From: Lachnospiraceae bacterium
GTDB lineage: Bacteria > Bacillota > Clostridia > Lachnospirales > Anaerotignaceae
Direction: 5' to 3'
Length of the DNA: 64,000 nucleotides
Assembly (NCBI GenBank): GCA_019422065.1
Contig: JAHZEA010000010.1
Coordinates: forward strand, 30,419 to 94,418
In this document: positions 8,340 to 17,741 of the stretch, in pieces
How positions within the stretch are numbered: position 1 is the first letter of the stretch
Layout of the letters: each line of letters starts with the position of its first letter
Made by a program: the position numbers and the translations under genes
The notes under the pieces: generated by a model
The model's input: only the letters and a program-made list of their open reading frames with translations
Told to the model about the DNA's origin: nothing
Database searches by the model: none

Positions 8340-11300
8340 TTATAATTTTTCAACAGAAAGAGTTACTGTTTCGCCGTTTACATTCCATTCTTTAACATAT
8401 CCGCTTACAGCATCTTTTGTGAACTCATTTGCAAGAACGTCTTTCTTAATAGAATCCTCGTTTCTTGTTATAAGCTCGGCAATCTTGTCGTTGCCCTTGC
8501 AGCCTATGCGAATTCTGTCCATAACCTCAAATCCGGCTTCTTTACGCATTGTCTGTACCTTGCTTACTACCTCTCTTACAAAGCCTTCTTCTATAAGCTC
8601 AGGTGTAAGGTTAGTATCAAGCACTACAGCAAGCTTAGCGTCAGCTTCTGTTACAAAGCCGCTCTTTTCAGTTACTTCAATAAGCACATCGCTTTCAGCA
8701 AGTGTAACATCTGTACCGTCGATATTAAATGTTATTGTTTCGCCATTTCTTAACTTAGGCACTATTTCGCTGCCGTCAGCATTAGCAAGGTACTCCTTAA
8801 TCTTAGGAAGAAGCTTGCCGTATTTAGGTCCTAATGTTCTAAGCTGTGGCTTCATGTTATAGCCTGTAAGTCCGTCTGTGCTTGTTGTAAACTTAACTTC
8901 CTTAACATTAAGCTCCTCAGCTATAATGTCAACATACATCTTAGGAAGCTCCTCAGCGCATTTAACATACATAACACCTATTGGCTGACGGTTCTTTATG
9001 TTGGCTGAGTTTCTTGCGGCACGGCCGTTAACTACTATATCAAGAACTGTGTCCATGTTTTCCTCAAGCTCTTTATCAATCATGCTTTCATCGCACTCAG
9101 GATAAAGTGTAAGGTGAATACTCTCAAGAGCTGATTTATCAAAGTTAACTACAAGGTTCTGATAAATTTCCTCTGTCATATAAGGTACAAATGGTGCTGC
9201 AACCTTGCTTAATGTAACAAGAACTGTGTAAAGAGTCATGTAAGCATTAACTTTATCCTGCTCCATGCCCTTAGCCCAAAATCTTTCACGGCTTCTTCTT
9301 ACATACCAGTTGCTTAACTCATCAACAAAGTTGTTAAGTGCTCTTGCAGGCTCTGTAATTCTAAAGTTATCAAGGTTTTCTCTTGTTTCCTTAACAAGTG
9401 TGTTAAGTTTTGAAAGTATCCATTTATCTATAGCCGGAAGTTTGTCATACTCCAGTTTATGCTCCATAGGGTTAAACTGGTCTATCTCGGCATAAAGTAC
9501 ATAAAATGCGTATGTGTTCCAAAGTGTGCCAAGGAACTTTCTCTGTGTTTCGTTAACCTGTTCTTCGTCGAAACGGCATGGAAGCCAAGGCGCACTGTTT
9601 ACAAAGAAGAACCAACGTATAGCGTCTGAGCCCTGTTTATCAAGTATATCCCATGGACTTACAACGTTTCCTTTGTGCTTGCTCATCTTTAAGCCGTTTT
9701 TATCCTGTACGTGACCCATAACAATACAGTTCTTAAAGTCTGACTGACCGAAAAGAACAGTTGATATAGCAAGCTGTGAATAGAACCAGCCTCTTGTCTG
9801 GTCAATAGCCTCTGTAATGTAGTCAGCTGGGAAGCGTGACTCAAAAAGCTCTTTGTTCTCAAAAGGATAATGGAACTGAGCAAAAGGCATAGCACCTGAA
9901 TCGAACCAGCAGTCAATAACTTCAGGAACTCTTGTCATTGGCTTGCCGCATTTTGGACACTTAATGTGTACTCTGTCGATATAAGGCTTATGAAGCTCTA
10001 TCTCATCTGGGCAGTCGTCTGACATGCTCTTTAATTCTTCAATGCTTCCTATAACATGTCTGTGGCCGCATTCACACTCCCAAACAGGAAGCGGTGTACC
10101 CCAGTATCTTTCTCTTGAAAGACCCCAGTCGATAACGTTTTCAATAAAGTTACCCATACGGCCTTCCTTAATGTTGTCTGGAAGCCAGTTGATAGACCTG
10201 TTGTTTGCCACAAGCTGGTCTCTAACAGCTGTCATTTTAATAAACCATTCTTCTCTTGCGTAGTAAAGAAGCGGTGTATCACATCTCCAGCAGAAAGGAT
10301 AGCTGTGCTCAAAAGGAAGAGCGGCAAAAAGCTTTCCGTTTTCTTTAAGGTAATCAAGAACCATCTTGTCGCCGTCTTTTACAAATACGCCAGCCCATGG
10401 TTTAACCTCTGCTGTAAAGTTACCCTGTGTATCTACATACTGACGGAAAGGAAGTCCGTTGTCCTTTCCAACACGGGCGTCGTCTTCACCAAATGCTGTA
10501 GCTATATGAACAACGCCTGTACCTTCTGTAAGTGTAACATAGTTGTCGGCTACAATCTTAAATCCTGTTTCGTCATCTTCAATAAAGTCGAATAAAGGAT
10601 AGTATCTTAAGCCTGTATATTCTGCGCCTTTCTTTTTGTCGATAACTTCAACTTCTGTATCTTCGCCAAGAACGCTCTTAACAAGTGCTTCTGCAAGAAT
10701 ATAAGTTTCGCCATTGGCTTTTACCTTAACATAGTCCTCAACAGGGTTCATACAAAGACCAACGTTTGAAGGAAGTGTCCAAGGTGTTGTTGTCCATGCA
10801 AGAACATAAGCGTCCTCGTCTCTTAATTTAAACTTAGCAATAGCTGATGTTTCTTTAACGTCTTTGTATCCCTGTGCTACCTCGTGGCTTGAAAGAGCAG
10901 TTCCGCATCTTGGGCAGTAAGGTACAATTTTATGACCTTTGTAAAGAAGGCCTTTTTCCCAAATTTGTTTAAGAGCCCACCATTCAGACTCAATATAATT
11001 GTTGTGGTAAGTGATGTATGGATTTTCCATATCAGCCCAGAAGCCGAGTCTGTCGCTCATGTCTGTCCATTCTGAAAGGTATTTCCAAACACTTTTTAAT
11101 AAATGGCTCAACACCATATTCCTCTATCTGCGGCTTACCGTCAAGGCCAAGCATTTTTTCAACTTCAAGCTCTACAGGAAGACCGTGTGTGTCCCAGCCG
11201 GCTTTACGGAAAACGTCCTCACCTTTCATTACATGGTAACGGCAGATAATATCTTTTACACTTCTTGTAATAACATGACCAATGTGCGGTCTGCCGTTAG

Positions 11301-11448
11301 CTGTAGGCGGTCCATCATAAAATGTCCACTTTGGACAGCCTTCTCTTTGAGTAAATGTCTTTTTAAAAATGTCGTTGTCTTTCCAAAATTTCAAGACTTC
11401 TTTTTCTCTCTCAACAAAGTTGAGATTAGTTGAAACTTTGTTATACAT
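8340..11448 (-). pseudogene. ileS: Isoleucyl-tRNA synthetase, reading frame broken near codon 120
   Basis: Charges tRNA-Ile. The N-terminal part (start MYNKVSTNLNF at 11448, GGAGGG before it) has the HIGH signature in GRPHIGHVI. The rest, in another frame, holds the editing region, a zinc-type CECGH/CPKCGKP segment, CWFDSG and KMSKHKGNVV. The frames switch at about 11089-11095. Family members read FIKKC-KE-SVWKY, whereas here the codons for FIKKC run straight into those for VWKY, which fits an 11-bp deletion between two AAGTGT copies. An upstream in-frame start at 11478 lacks a ribosome site, and the internal ATG at 11117 is not a plausible start. As ileS is normally essential, this is an assembly error, a variant in a mixed population, or a gene backed up elsewhere. 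Confidence 0.9.
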
Positions 11449-11520
11449 CTTTGTCCCTCCGTAAAAATATATGTCCATTAAATAATTAACTTAATTAAAC
11501 GCGGTTTAAGCAATAAAAAA

Positions 11521-11795
11521 ATCCGTCCTGCAAAATTAACAGGACGGATATAATATCCGCGGTACCACCTGATTTAACACCAAAGGCGTTCTCTTAATAA
11601 GCACAGCCAACACTATGCCTTTCCTCTAACGTGGAAATTGCCGTCGGAAATTACTTACCGCCAAAACGGTTTTTACTTCCGCCACTCCGGGGTGATATTC
11701 GGTTTCTTCCTACTTGCTTTGGGCTTACACTCTCCCCAAATCGCTGTGCCTTTTGGAAGGACTTACTGTCCCCATCACCGTGTTTAACGGTAAGT
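11521..11795 (-). promoter_or_regulatory. T-box riboswitch, isoleucine specifier
   Basis: The minus strand carries the T-box core AGGTGGTACCGCG (11570-11558), followed by a terminator (arms at 11521-11530 and 11541-11550, then T7). Stem I lies at about 11660-11790. The specifier bulge reads GAATATCACC, with ATC (Ile) at 11696-11694 followed by A. Uncharged tRNA-Ile should pair with the specifier and the T-box bulge to favour the antiterminator and switch ileS on. Confidence 0.95.
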
Positions 11796-11824
11796 ATTAT
11801 ATATTATAAAAATTATTTTGTAAA
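11796..11824 (-). promoter_or_regulatory. ileS T-box promoter
   Basis: TTTACA (11824-11819), a 17-bp spacer and TATAAT (11801-11796) on the minus strand, just ahead of the T-box leader. Confidence 0.75.
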
Positions 11825-12033
11825 GCACTTTTTTTAATGCTATATATACATTATTTCCAATTATGACAAATGTATACACACAAATTTGTTGTAATTTATG
11901 TAAAATAGATGTATAATTTTTAGTTAATCAGCGTTTTAAAATTAAACAATTATTATTATTTTCATAATATAGCGCTTATTTATTAAAATAATAGCCAAAA
12001 TATAGTATAAAAGGCTGAAAGGAAGTAAACAAA

Positions 12034-13482
12034 ATGTATAGAACAGACCTGTCCCTGCTCACCGACTTTTACGAGCTTACAATGATGCAGGGCTACCACA
12101 AAACATCCCAAGAAGGCAAAACGGCTGTTTTCGACCTTTTTTTCAGGACCAATCCTTCAAAAAGCGGCTATGCCATAACAGCGGGACTTGAGCAGGCTAT
12201 TGAGTATATCGAGAATTTGCATTTTACAAAAGACGATATTGATTACCTTAAAAGCCTTAATACTTTTAGTTCAGATTTTTTGGATTACCTTAAAAACTTT
12301 AAATTTACAGGTGAAATTTACGCTATACCGGAAGGTACTGTTGTTTTCCCTATGGAACCTCTTTTAAGGATTAAAGCCCCTATTATGCAGGCTCAGCTGG
12401 TAGAAACAGCACTTTTAAACATAATCAATCATCAAAGCCTTATAGCCACAAAGGCCTCCAGAGTTGCTTGGGCAGCCCAAGGCGACCCTATACTTGAGTT
12501 TGGTTTAAGACGTGCCCAAGGACCTGACGCCGGTACATTAGGCGCCAGAGCAGCTGTTATAGGCGGCTGCGCCGGTACAAGCAATGTACTTGCCGGAAAG
12601 CTTTTTGATATACCTGTAAAGGGCACACATGCCCACAGCTGGGTAATGAGCTTTCCTTCCGAAATAGAAGCATTCAGAGCTTATGCCGCAAAGTTTCCAA
12701 ACGACTGCACACTTCTTGTTGACACATACAACACACTTACACAAGGTGTGCCTGACGCTATAAAGTGCTTTACTGAAATGCGCGAAAAAGGCATAGAGCT
12801 TAAACATTACGGCATACGTCTTGACAGCGGTGACTTAGCTTACCTTTCTAAAAAAGCACGTAAAATGCTTGACGATGCCGGATTTAAAGACGCAGTAATA
12901 AGTGCTTCCAGCGACCTTGACGAAAACCTTATAGCAAGCCTTAAATCACAGGGCGCTAAAATAGGTACATGGGGTGTTGGTACAAGGCTTATAACATCTG
13001 ATGACTGCCCATCATTCGGCGGAGTATACAAGCTTGCAGCTGAAACAGACTCAAACGGCGATTTTGTGCCTAAAATTAAGCTTTCAAATAACCCTTCAAA
13101 AGTAACACTTCCGGGCATTAAAAAAGCTATTAGGGTTTATGATAAAGAAACCGGCAAAATTAAAGCCGACCTTATAGCCCTTGAAAGCGAAAGCTACAGC
13201 GAAGATATGACCCTTACACTTTTTGACCATAACGCTACATGGAAAACTATGACATTAAATCCGGGAGAATATACATTAAGAGAGCTTCTTGTGCCTGTGT
13301 TTATAGACGGAAAACGTGTTTATACATCTCCTTCTACTATGGAAATAAAGGCATATGCTCAAAAAGAGCTTGATACTCTTTGGGAAGAACACAGAAGGCT
13401 TCAAAACCCGCATGAAGTTCCTGTTGACCTTTCTGAAACACTTTATCTTTTAAGAGAAAAAATGATAAGAGAATTAAAATAA
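12034..13482 (+). CDS. pncB: Nicotinate phosphoribosyltransferase
   Basis: Salvages nicotinate into the NAD pathway as nicotinate mononucleotide, using PRPP. The 482 residues begin LSLLTDFYELTMMQGY, the family signature, and include the substrate-loop His in HAHSWVMSF, the VDTYNT segment and GIRLDSGDLAYLSKKAR for phosphate binding. AAAGGAAG precedes the ATG. Monocistronic, with its own terminator at 13493. Confidence 0.97.
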   Translation: MYRTDLSLLTDFYELTMMQGYHKTSQEGKTAVFDLFFRTNPSKSGYAITAGLEQAIEYIENLHFTKDDIDYLKSLNTFSSDFLDYLKNFKFTGEIYAIPEGTVVFPMEPLLRIKAPIMQAQLVETALLNIINHQSLIATKASRVAWAAQGDPILEFGLRRAQGPDAGTLGARAAVIGGCAGTSNVLAGKLFDIPVKGTHAHSWVMSFPSEIEAFRAYAAKFPNDCTLLVDTYNTLTQGVPDAIKCFTEMREKGIELKHYGIRLDSGDLAYLSKKARKMLDDAGFKDAVISASSDLDENLIASLKSQGAKIGTWGVGTRLITSDDCPSFGGVYKLAAETDSNGDFVPKIKLSNNPSKVTLPGIKKAIRVYDKETGKIKADLIALESESYSEDMTLTLFDHNATWKTMTLNPGEYTLRELLVPVFIDGKRVYTSPSTMEIKAYAQKELDTLWEEHRRLQNPHEVPVDLSETLYLLREKMIRELK

Positions 13483-13492
13483 GAGCAAAAAA

Positions 13493-13513
13493 ATCCACAC
13501 ATAATGTGTGGAT
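13493..13513. terminator. Bidirectional terminator
   Basis: ATCCACAC/GTGTGGAT hairpin flanked by A-run and T-run, between the convergent pncB and the DUF6054-like gene. Confidence 0.85.
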
Positions 13514-13516
13514 TTT

Positions 13517-13855
13517 TTATATTATTTCTTTTAATGCTTTTTCAATTACTGATATAAACTTTTTCTCGGCGCCCAAGCTCATTTCATTATAAACGCTCCT
13601 GCCACCGCCTGAGGCTACAGCATAAACCGTTATACTGCCCTTTTCATCAGTAACAAAAACAGTAAGCGTTACTCTATTTGAACAGCGGAAGAAATAGCTG
13701 TCATAAATCACAAGACAGGCCTTTAAACCTCCAAAAGTCATTTCCTTTTTATCTATAACCCTTGGGTCTCCTATAAGGCCTTCCAAAACAGATTTTTCTA
13801 TGGCTTCAAGGGTTTTATCAAAATCACCTTTAAATGTTTTTTCAAACTTTGCCAT
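13517..13855 (-). CDS. Uncharacterised small protein, DUF6054-like
   Basis: 112 residues, soluble, no signal peptide. The pattern FEKTFKGDFDKTLEAIEKSV at the N-terminus, NRVTLTVFV in the middle and ASGGGRSVYNEMSLG near the C-terminus resembles the DUF6054 family as I remember it, but no function is known. It follows rqcP by 15 bp in the same direction, with GGGAG before its start, so it is probably the last gene of the rqcP unit. Confidence 0.7.
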   Translation of the reverse strand: MAKFEKTFKGDFDKTLEAIEKSVLEGLIGDPRVIDKKEMTFGGLKACLVIYDSYFFRCSNRVTLTVFVTDEKGSITVYAVASGGGRSVYNEMSLGAEKKFISVIEKALKEII

Positions 13856-13870
13856 TAATTGCTCCCGCCT

Positions 13871-14113
13871 TTACTCCTCGCTTTTATACATTAAAGAAGC
13901 TTCTTCCTTGCGTGGGTTCTCGTTAAGGCTTAAAACACGAACTTTGGTTGTGTTGCTGCCAAAACGTATTTCTATTACATCGTTTATCTTTACATCAACC
14001 GACGCCTTTGCAACCTTGCCGTTTACAGTAACACGTCCGGCGTCACAGGCTTCGTTTGCTATAGTTCTTCTTTTTATAATTCTTGAAACCTTTAAATATT
14101 TATCAAGTCGCAT
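13871..14113 (-). CDS. rqcP: S4-domain RNA-binding protein RqcP
   Basis: An 80-residue protein that is almost entirely an S4 domain (MRLDKYLKVSRIIKRRTIAN, then GRVTVNGKVAKASVDVKINDVIEI). RqcP (YabO) acts with RqcH in ribosome-associated quality control, binding the 50S subunit and tRNA during C-terminal alanine tailing of stalled chains. The neighbouring HU gene is a usual Firmicutes arrangement. GGAGG precedes the ATG. Confidence 0.92.
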   Translation of the reverse strand: MRLDKYLKVSRIIKRRTIANEACDAGRVTVNGKVAKASVDVKINDVIEIRFGSNTTKVRVLSLNENPRKEEASLMYKSEE

Positions 14114-14130
14114 ATTTTGCCTCCGGTATA

Positions 14131-14156
14131 AAAAAAGGTCCGCTTTATTGCGGACC
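14131..14156 (-). terminator. hup terminator
   Basis: GGTCCGC/GCGGACC hairpin followed by T7 on the minus strand, between hup and rqcP. rqcP is therefore reached by partial readthrough or from its own promoter. Confidence 0.85.
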
Positions 14157-14167
14157 GAAGATATTAA

Positions 14168-14443
14168 TTATTCGTTTACAGCGTCTTTAAGGGCTTTGCC
14201 TGCTTTAAATTTAGGTGCTTTAGAAGCGGCAATAACCATTGTTTCTTTTGTTTTAGGGTTTCTGCCCATTCTTTCAGCTCTTTCTGTAACTTCAAATGTG
14301 CCGAAGCCTACAAGCTGAACCTTCTCGCCTTTTTTAAGTTCCTCTGTAATAACATCCTCAAAAGCTTTAAGTGCTTTTTCCGCATCTTTCTTGCTGAGTT
14401 CTGTTTTCTCTACTACAGCAGCAATCAATTCTGATTTATTCAT
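14168..14443 (-). CDS. hup: HU family DNA-binding protein
   Basis: A 91-residue nucleoid protein of standard HU length: MNKSELIAAVVEKTELSKKD helix pair, GFGTFEVTERAERMGRNP arm containing the conserved RxGRNP, and the basic C-terminal PKFKAGKALKDAV. It binds and bends DNA as a dimer without strict sequence preference. AAGGAGG precedes the ATG. Confidence 0.97.
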   Translation of the reverse strand: MNKSELIAAVVEKTELSKKDAEKALKAFEDVITEELKKGEKVQLVGFGTFEVTERAERMGRNPKTKETMVIAASKAPKFKAGKALKDAVNE

Positions 14444-14470
14444 TAACGAACTTCCTCCTTATAAAAATAA

Positions 14471-14498
14471 ATAATAGACCGCTATTTTGCCGTGTCAA
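14471..14498 (-). promoter_or_regulatory. hup promoter
   Basis: TTGACA (14498-14493), a 16-bp spacer and TATTAT (14476-14471) on the minus strand, giving a short leader before the hup ribosome site. Confidence 0.6.
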
Positions 14499-14682
14499 AA
14501 GCAGATTGAATTTACATTCAAACTAACCTACGCGCACTTAACAACTTCAGTCAAGTTACTTTATCCCCTTGGGAATTAAAGCGCCTCTAATATTTATAAT
14601 ATTTTATTGCACGTTTGTCAAGAAAAACTAAGTATTTCATTGCTTTTTTTAGCAAAGCGGACTAACAAAAGTGATATATTTT

Positions 14683-14946
14683 CTATTTCGACATTTTTTC
14701 TAAAAGGTCTATAAGCTCGTTAACTTTTTCGTCCTCATTGCCGGTTTCAAAAGCATCTTTAACACAGCACTTCATGTGAGCTTTTAAAATTTCGCGGTTA
14801 ACCTTTTTCAGTATGGCTTGAGTTGCCAAAACCTGATTTGAAATATCAACGCAATACCTGTCGTCATCAATCATTTTAAGTATGCCGTCTATCTGACCTC
14901 TTGCGGTTTTTAAAAGGCGGCATACTTTATCATGGTCAGCCTTCAT
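14683..14946 (-). CDS. csoR: CsoR-type copper-sensing repressor
   Basis: An 87-residue all-helical metal-responsive repressor. The Cu(I) ligands of CsoR appear as Cys in RYCVDISNQ, His in KAHMKCCV and Cys in the same segment. It should bind the GC-rich operator at 17571-17593 and leave it when copper is bound. Its ATG shares one base with the copA stop, so it is translationally coupled and autoregulated through the copA promoter. Confidence 0.92.
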   Translation of the reverse strand: MKADHDKVCRLLKTARGQIDGILKMIDDDRYCVDISNQVLATQAILKKVNREILKAHMKCCVKDAFETGNEDEKVNELIDLLEKMSK

Positions 14947-15152
14947 TACTCTATGCCCTTTACTTCGTATCCGGCCTCTGTAACAGCCTCTGTAAGTGTT
15001 TTATCGTCTACATCATTATTAAGTGTTACATAAGCGCATTTGCCTTCAAGGTCAACCTTTGCGCTTACTCCGTCTATTGCATTAAGAGCTTTTTCAACTC
15101 TGCCTGAGCAGTGCTGGCACATCATACCTTCAATCATCATTTTCTTTTCCAT
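14946..15152 (-). CDS. copZ: Possible separate CopZ chaperone by internal initiation within copA
   Basis: In the copA frame, AAGGAGG (15167-15161) stands 8 bp before an ATG at 15152. Translation from there gives a complete 68-residue heavy-metal-associated protein (MEKKMMIEGMMCQHCSG to GYEVKGIE), the normal size of a free CopZ. A shuttle chaperone and the fused pump could thus come from one message. E. coli is known to make a free chaperone from copA by frameshifting; here the suggested route is internal initiation. Confidence 0.55.
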   Translation of the reverse strand: MEKKMMIEGMMCQHCSGRVEKALNAIDGVSAKVDLEGKCAYVTLNNDVDDKTLTEAVTEAGYEVKGIE

Positions 15153-17525
15153 TTTAAATTCCTCCTTAATCTCTATATTATCATTATTATTTTCACTGCA
15201 TGCGCAGTTTATAGGGCATACAGTAGTTTCATTTTGTATTTTTGCGTCTTTTTGAATATTCTTAGCAAAAGACGGTTTGAACCTTCTTAGCCTAAGGGCA
15301 TTTGAAACAACAAAAACAGAGCTTAAACTCATTGCCGCAGCCCCAATCATTGGGTTAAGCTTAATGCCTGTAAATGGATAAAACACACCGGCGGCAAAAG
15401 GTATGCCTATAATATTGTATATAAAAGCCCAGAACAGGTTTTCTTTAATATTCCTTATAGTTGCCTTGCTGAGCTGAATAGCGCCTACAGCGTCCATTAA
15501 ATCGTTTTTAACAAGTACTATATCAGCCGACTCAATAGCAATATCCGTTCCGGCGCCTATGGCTATGCCTGTATCGGCTCTAACAAGAGCTGGAGCGTCA
15601 TTTATACCGTCGCCTATCATGGCTACTTTCTTGCCTTTTTCCTGAAGAAGTCTGACTTTTTCTTCCTTGTCTTTAGGCAGTACCTCGCTTATTACGTTGT
15701 CAATTCCAACCTCAGATGCTATTGCCTCTGCTGCCAAACTATTGTCGCCTGTAAGCATTATAACATCAATGCCCATTTTTTTAAATTCTTTAACAGCTGC
15801 GGCACTGCTTTTTTTAACTACATCGGCAACAGCTATAATACCTTCTATATTGCCGTTAAAAGCAAAGTATAACGGTGTTTTGCCTTTTGAAGAAAGCTCT
15901 TTTGCTGTATTTTCGGCTTTTGATATATCAATTTTGTTTTCGCTCATCATTGCGGCATTTCCCGCAAGCACATTAACCGAATTAACAACACACTTTACTC
16001 CACGGCCTGAAACAGACTCAAAACCGTTAATGTCATAAAGAGAAATATTTTCTTCCTCTGCCCTTTGAATTATAGCCTCAGAAACCGGGTGTTCAGATGT
16101 CTTTTCGGCAGAAGCCGCCATCTTTAAAAACTCTTTTTCGTCGGTTTTTCCAAACAAAACAATATCTGTTACCTTTGGGTGACCTTCTGTAACTGTTCCT
16201 GTCTTATCCAAAACAACGGTGTCTATGGTATGGGCTGTTTCAAGGCTTTCGGCTGATTTAACAAGTATGCCGTTTTCGGCACCTTTGCCTGTTCCCACCA
16301 TAATGGCAGTAGGTGTAGCAAGGCCAAGGGCACACGGGCATGAAATTACAAGTACCGCAATACCTATAGAAACAGCAAAATTAACACCTGCACCTGTTAT
16401 AAGCCAAACTATGGCAGAAACTATGGCAATACATATAACAACCGGCACAAACACACCGGCCACCTTATCGGCAAGCTTGGCTATAGGCGCTTTTGAGCCG
16501 CCTGCTTCTTCTACCAAATGAACAATCTGCGCCAATGTTGTGTCCTCGCCAACTTTATCGGCTTTAAATTTAAAACTGCCGTTTTTGTTAATTGTGGCAC
16601 ATACGGCTCTGTCCCCTTCTTTTTTCTCAACAGGTATGCTCTCTCCTGTTATTGCCGATTCATCAACAAAAGACGAGCCTTCAATAACTACACCGTCAGC
16701 CGGTATTGAGCTTCCCGGCTTAACAAGTACTATATCGCCTACTACAATGTCGCTTGTGTCTATTTCCGTTTCAATGCCGTTTCTTATTACTATGGCTTTT
16801 TTAGGCGCTAAATTAAGAAGCTTGTTTATAGCCTCGCTTGTTCTGCCCTTAGAGCGTGCCTCAAAAAACTTGCCTAACGTAATAAGCGTAAGTATCATAG
16901 CCGCGGACTCAAAATACAGCTCCATCATTTCACCATGAGCCGCCGCCATGTTTCCATGACCCAAATAATAGCCCATTTTATACATAGAAATTACACTGTA
17001 TAAAAACGACGCTCCCGAGCCTATGGCAACAAGTGTGTCCATGTTAGGTGCCAAATTAAAAAGGCTCTTAAAACCGTTTATAAAATATTTTTTGTTTACA
17101 ATCATAACCGGGATAGTAAGCAAAAGCTGTGTTAAAGCGTAAATCATTACGTTTTCATGGTCTGCAAGTATACCCGGCAGGGGTGCCCCCATCATATGGC
17201 CCATGGCAATGTAAAAAAGCGGAATTAAAAATAAAAAAGATACTTTTATTCTGAATTTTGTGTTTTTTACCTCGTCATCAGCAATATTTGCTTTTGATGT
17301 TTCAGCTTTTTTCTCTCCTGCAAGGCTTGCGCCATAGCCGCCGCTTTCAACTGCTTTAACAATATCGTCAACGCCTGCAACGCTTTCGTCATACTCAACA
17401 GTCATTGAATTTTGCAGAAGGTTTACGTTTACGTTTTTAACTCCGTTTACCTTGCTTACGCTTTTTTCAACATGAGCACTGCAGGCACTGCAAGTCATAC
17501 CCGTAACGTCGAATTTATTCTTCAT
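14946..17525 (-). CDS. copA: Copper-exporting P1B-type ATPase with C-terminal CopZ-like domain
   Basis: 859 residues. Order: N-terminal heavy-metal domain (GMTCSACSAHVEKS), eight membrane segments with the CPC ion site in SCPCALGLATPT, the phosphorylation motif DKTGT, the TGDN and GDGINDAP hinge motifs, then a linker (CPINCACSENNND) and a second metal domain with GMMCQHCSGRVEKA. It pumps Cu(I) out at the expense of ATP. The start MKNKFDV was chosen because GGAGGTG precedes it; an upstream in-frame ATG has no site. The C-terminal metal domain looks like a fused CopZ chaperone and has its own perfect internal ribosome site at 15161-15167. Confidence 0.95.
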   Translation of the reverse strand: MKNKFDVTGMTCSACSAHVEKSVSKVNGVKNVNVNLLQNSMTVEYDESVAGVDDIVKAVESGGYGASLAGEKKAETSKANIADDEVKNTKFRIKVSFLFLIPLFYIAMGHMMGAPLPGILADHENVMIYALTQLLLTIPVMIVNKKYFINGFKSLFNLAPNMDTLVAIGSGASFLYSVISMYKMGYYLGHGNMAAAHGEMMELYFESAAMILTLITLGKFFEARSKGRTSEAINKLLNLAPKKAIVIRNGIETEIDTSDIVVGDIVLVKPGSSIPADGVVIEGSSFVDESAITGESIPVEKKEGDRAVCATINKNGSFKFKADKVGEDTTLAQIVHLVEEAGGSKAPIAKLADKVAGVFVPVVICIAIVSAIVWLITGAGVNFAVSIGIAVLVISCPCALGLATPTAIMVGTGKGAENGILVKSAESLETAHTIDTVVLDKTGTVTEGHPKVTDIVLFGKTDEKEFLKMAASAEKTSEHPVSEAIIQRAEEENISLYDINGFESVSGRGVKCVVNSVNVLAGNAAMMSENKIDISKAENTAKELSSKGKTPLYFAFNGNIEGIIAVADVVKKSSAAAVKEFKKMGIDVIMLTGDNSLAAEAIASEVGIDNVISEVLPKDKEEKVRLLQEKGKKVAMIGDGINDAPALVRADTGIAIGAGTDIAIESADIVLVKNDLMDAVGAIQLSKATIRNIKENLFWAFIYNIIGIPFAAGVFYPFTGIKLNPMIGAAAMSLSSVFVVSNALRLRRFKPSFAKNIQKDAKIQNETTVCPINCACSENNNDNIEIKEEFKMEKKMMIEGMMCQHCSGRVEKALNAIDGVSAKVDLEGKCAYVTLNNDVDDKTLTEAVTEAGYEVKGIE

Positions 17526-17570
17526 GTCACACCTCCGAACACAGAAAACATTTATAAAATTCAAATTTTA

Positions 17571-17626
17571 ATACCCCCACGGGGTGGGTGTATGTTTATT
17601 ATAGTTTGCTCTTTTATTAATGTCAA
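17571..17626 (-). promoter_or_regulatory. copA-csoR promoter and CsoR operator
   Basis: A consensus promoter on the minus strand: TTGACA (17626-17621), 17 bp, TATAAT (17603-17598). Directly downstream, 17571-17593 is a GC-rich imperfect palindrome (ATACCCCC...GGGTGTAT) of the kind bound by CsoR repressors, placed over the expected start site. Confidence 0.85.
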
Positions 17627-17664
17627 CATCAATTTTAAATTATATTTAGCCAAAAATTCTCAAT

Positions 17665-17705
17665 AAAAAAACAGCGCTTTTTATGTTTAATAAAAAACGC
17701 CGTTT
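17665..17705 (-). terminator. Terminator of the stalk-domain gene
   Basis: 15-bp stem between 17691-17705 and 17669-17683, followed by T-rich sequence on the minus strand. Confidence 0.75.
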
Positions 17706-17741
17706 AAAACTTAATTATTTAACTGTTAAAATACGTATTGT

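Noticed and set aside
11080..11110. Programmed frameshift in ileS
   Set aside because: No proper slippery heptamer in phase is present and at least two conserved codons are missing, so a deletion explains it better.
8340..11117. A separate 925-residue ileS gene starting at the ATG at 11117
   Set aside because: Its first residues do not fit the family and lie within the frame of the N-terminal part; it is the downstream piece of a frameshifted gene.
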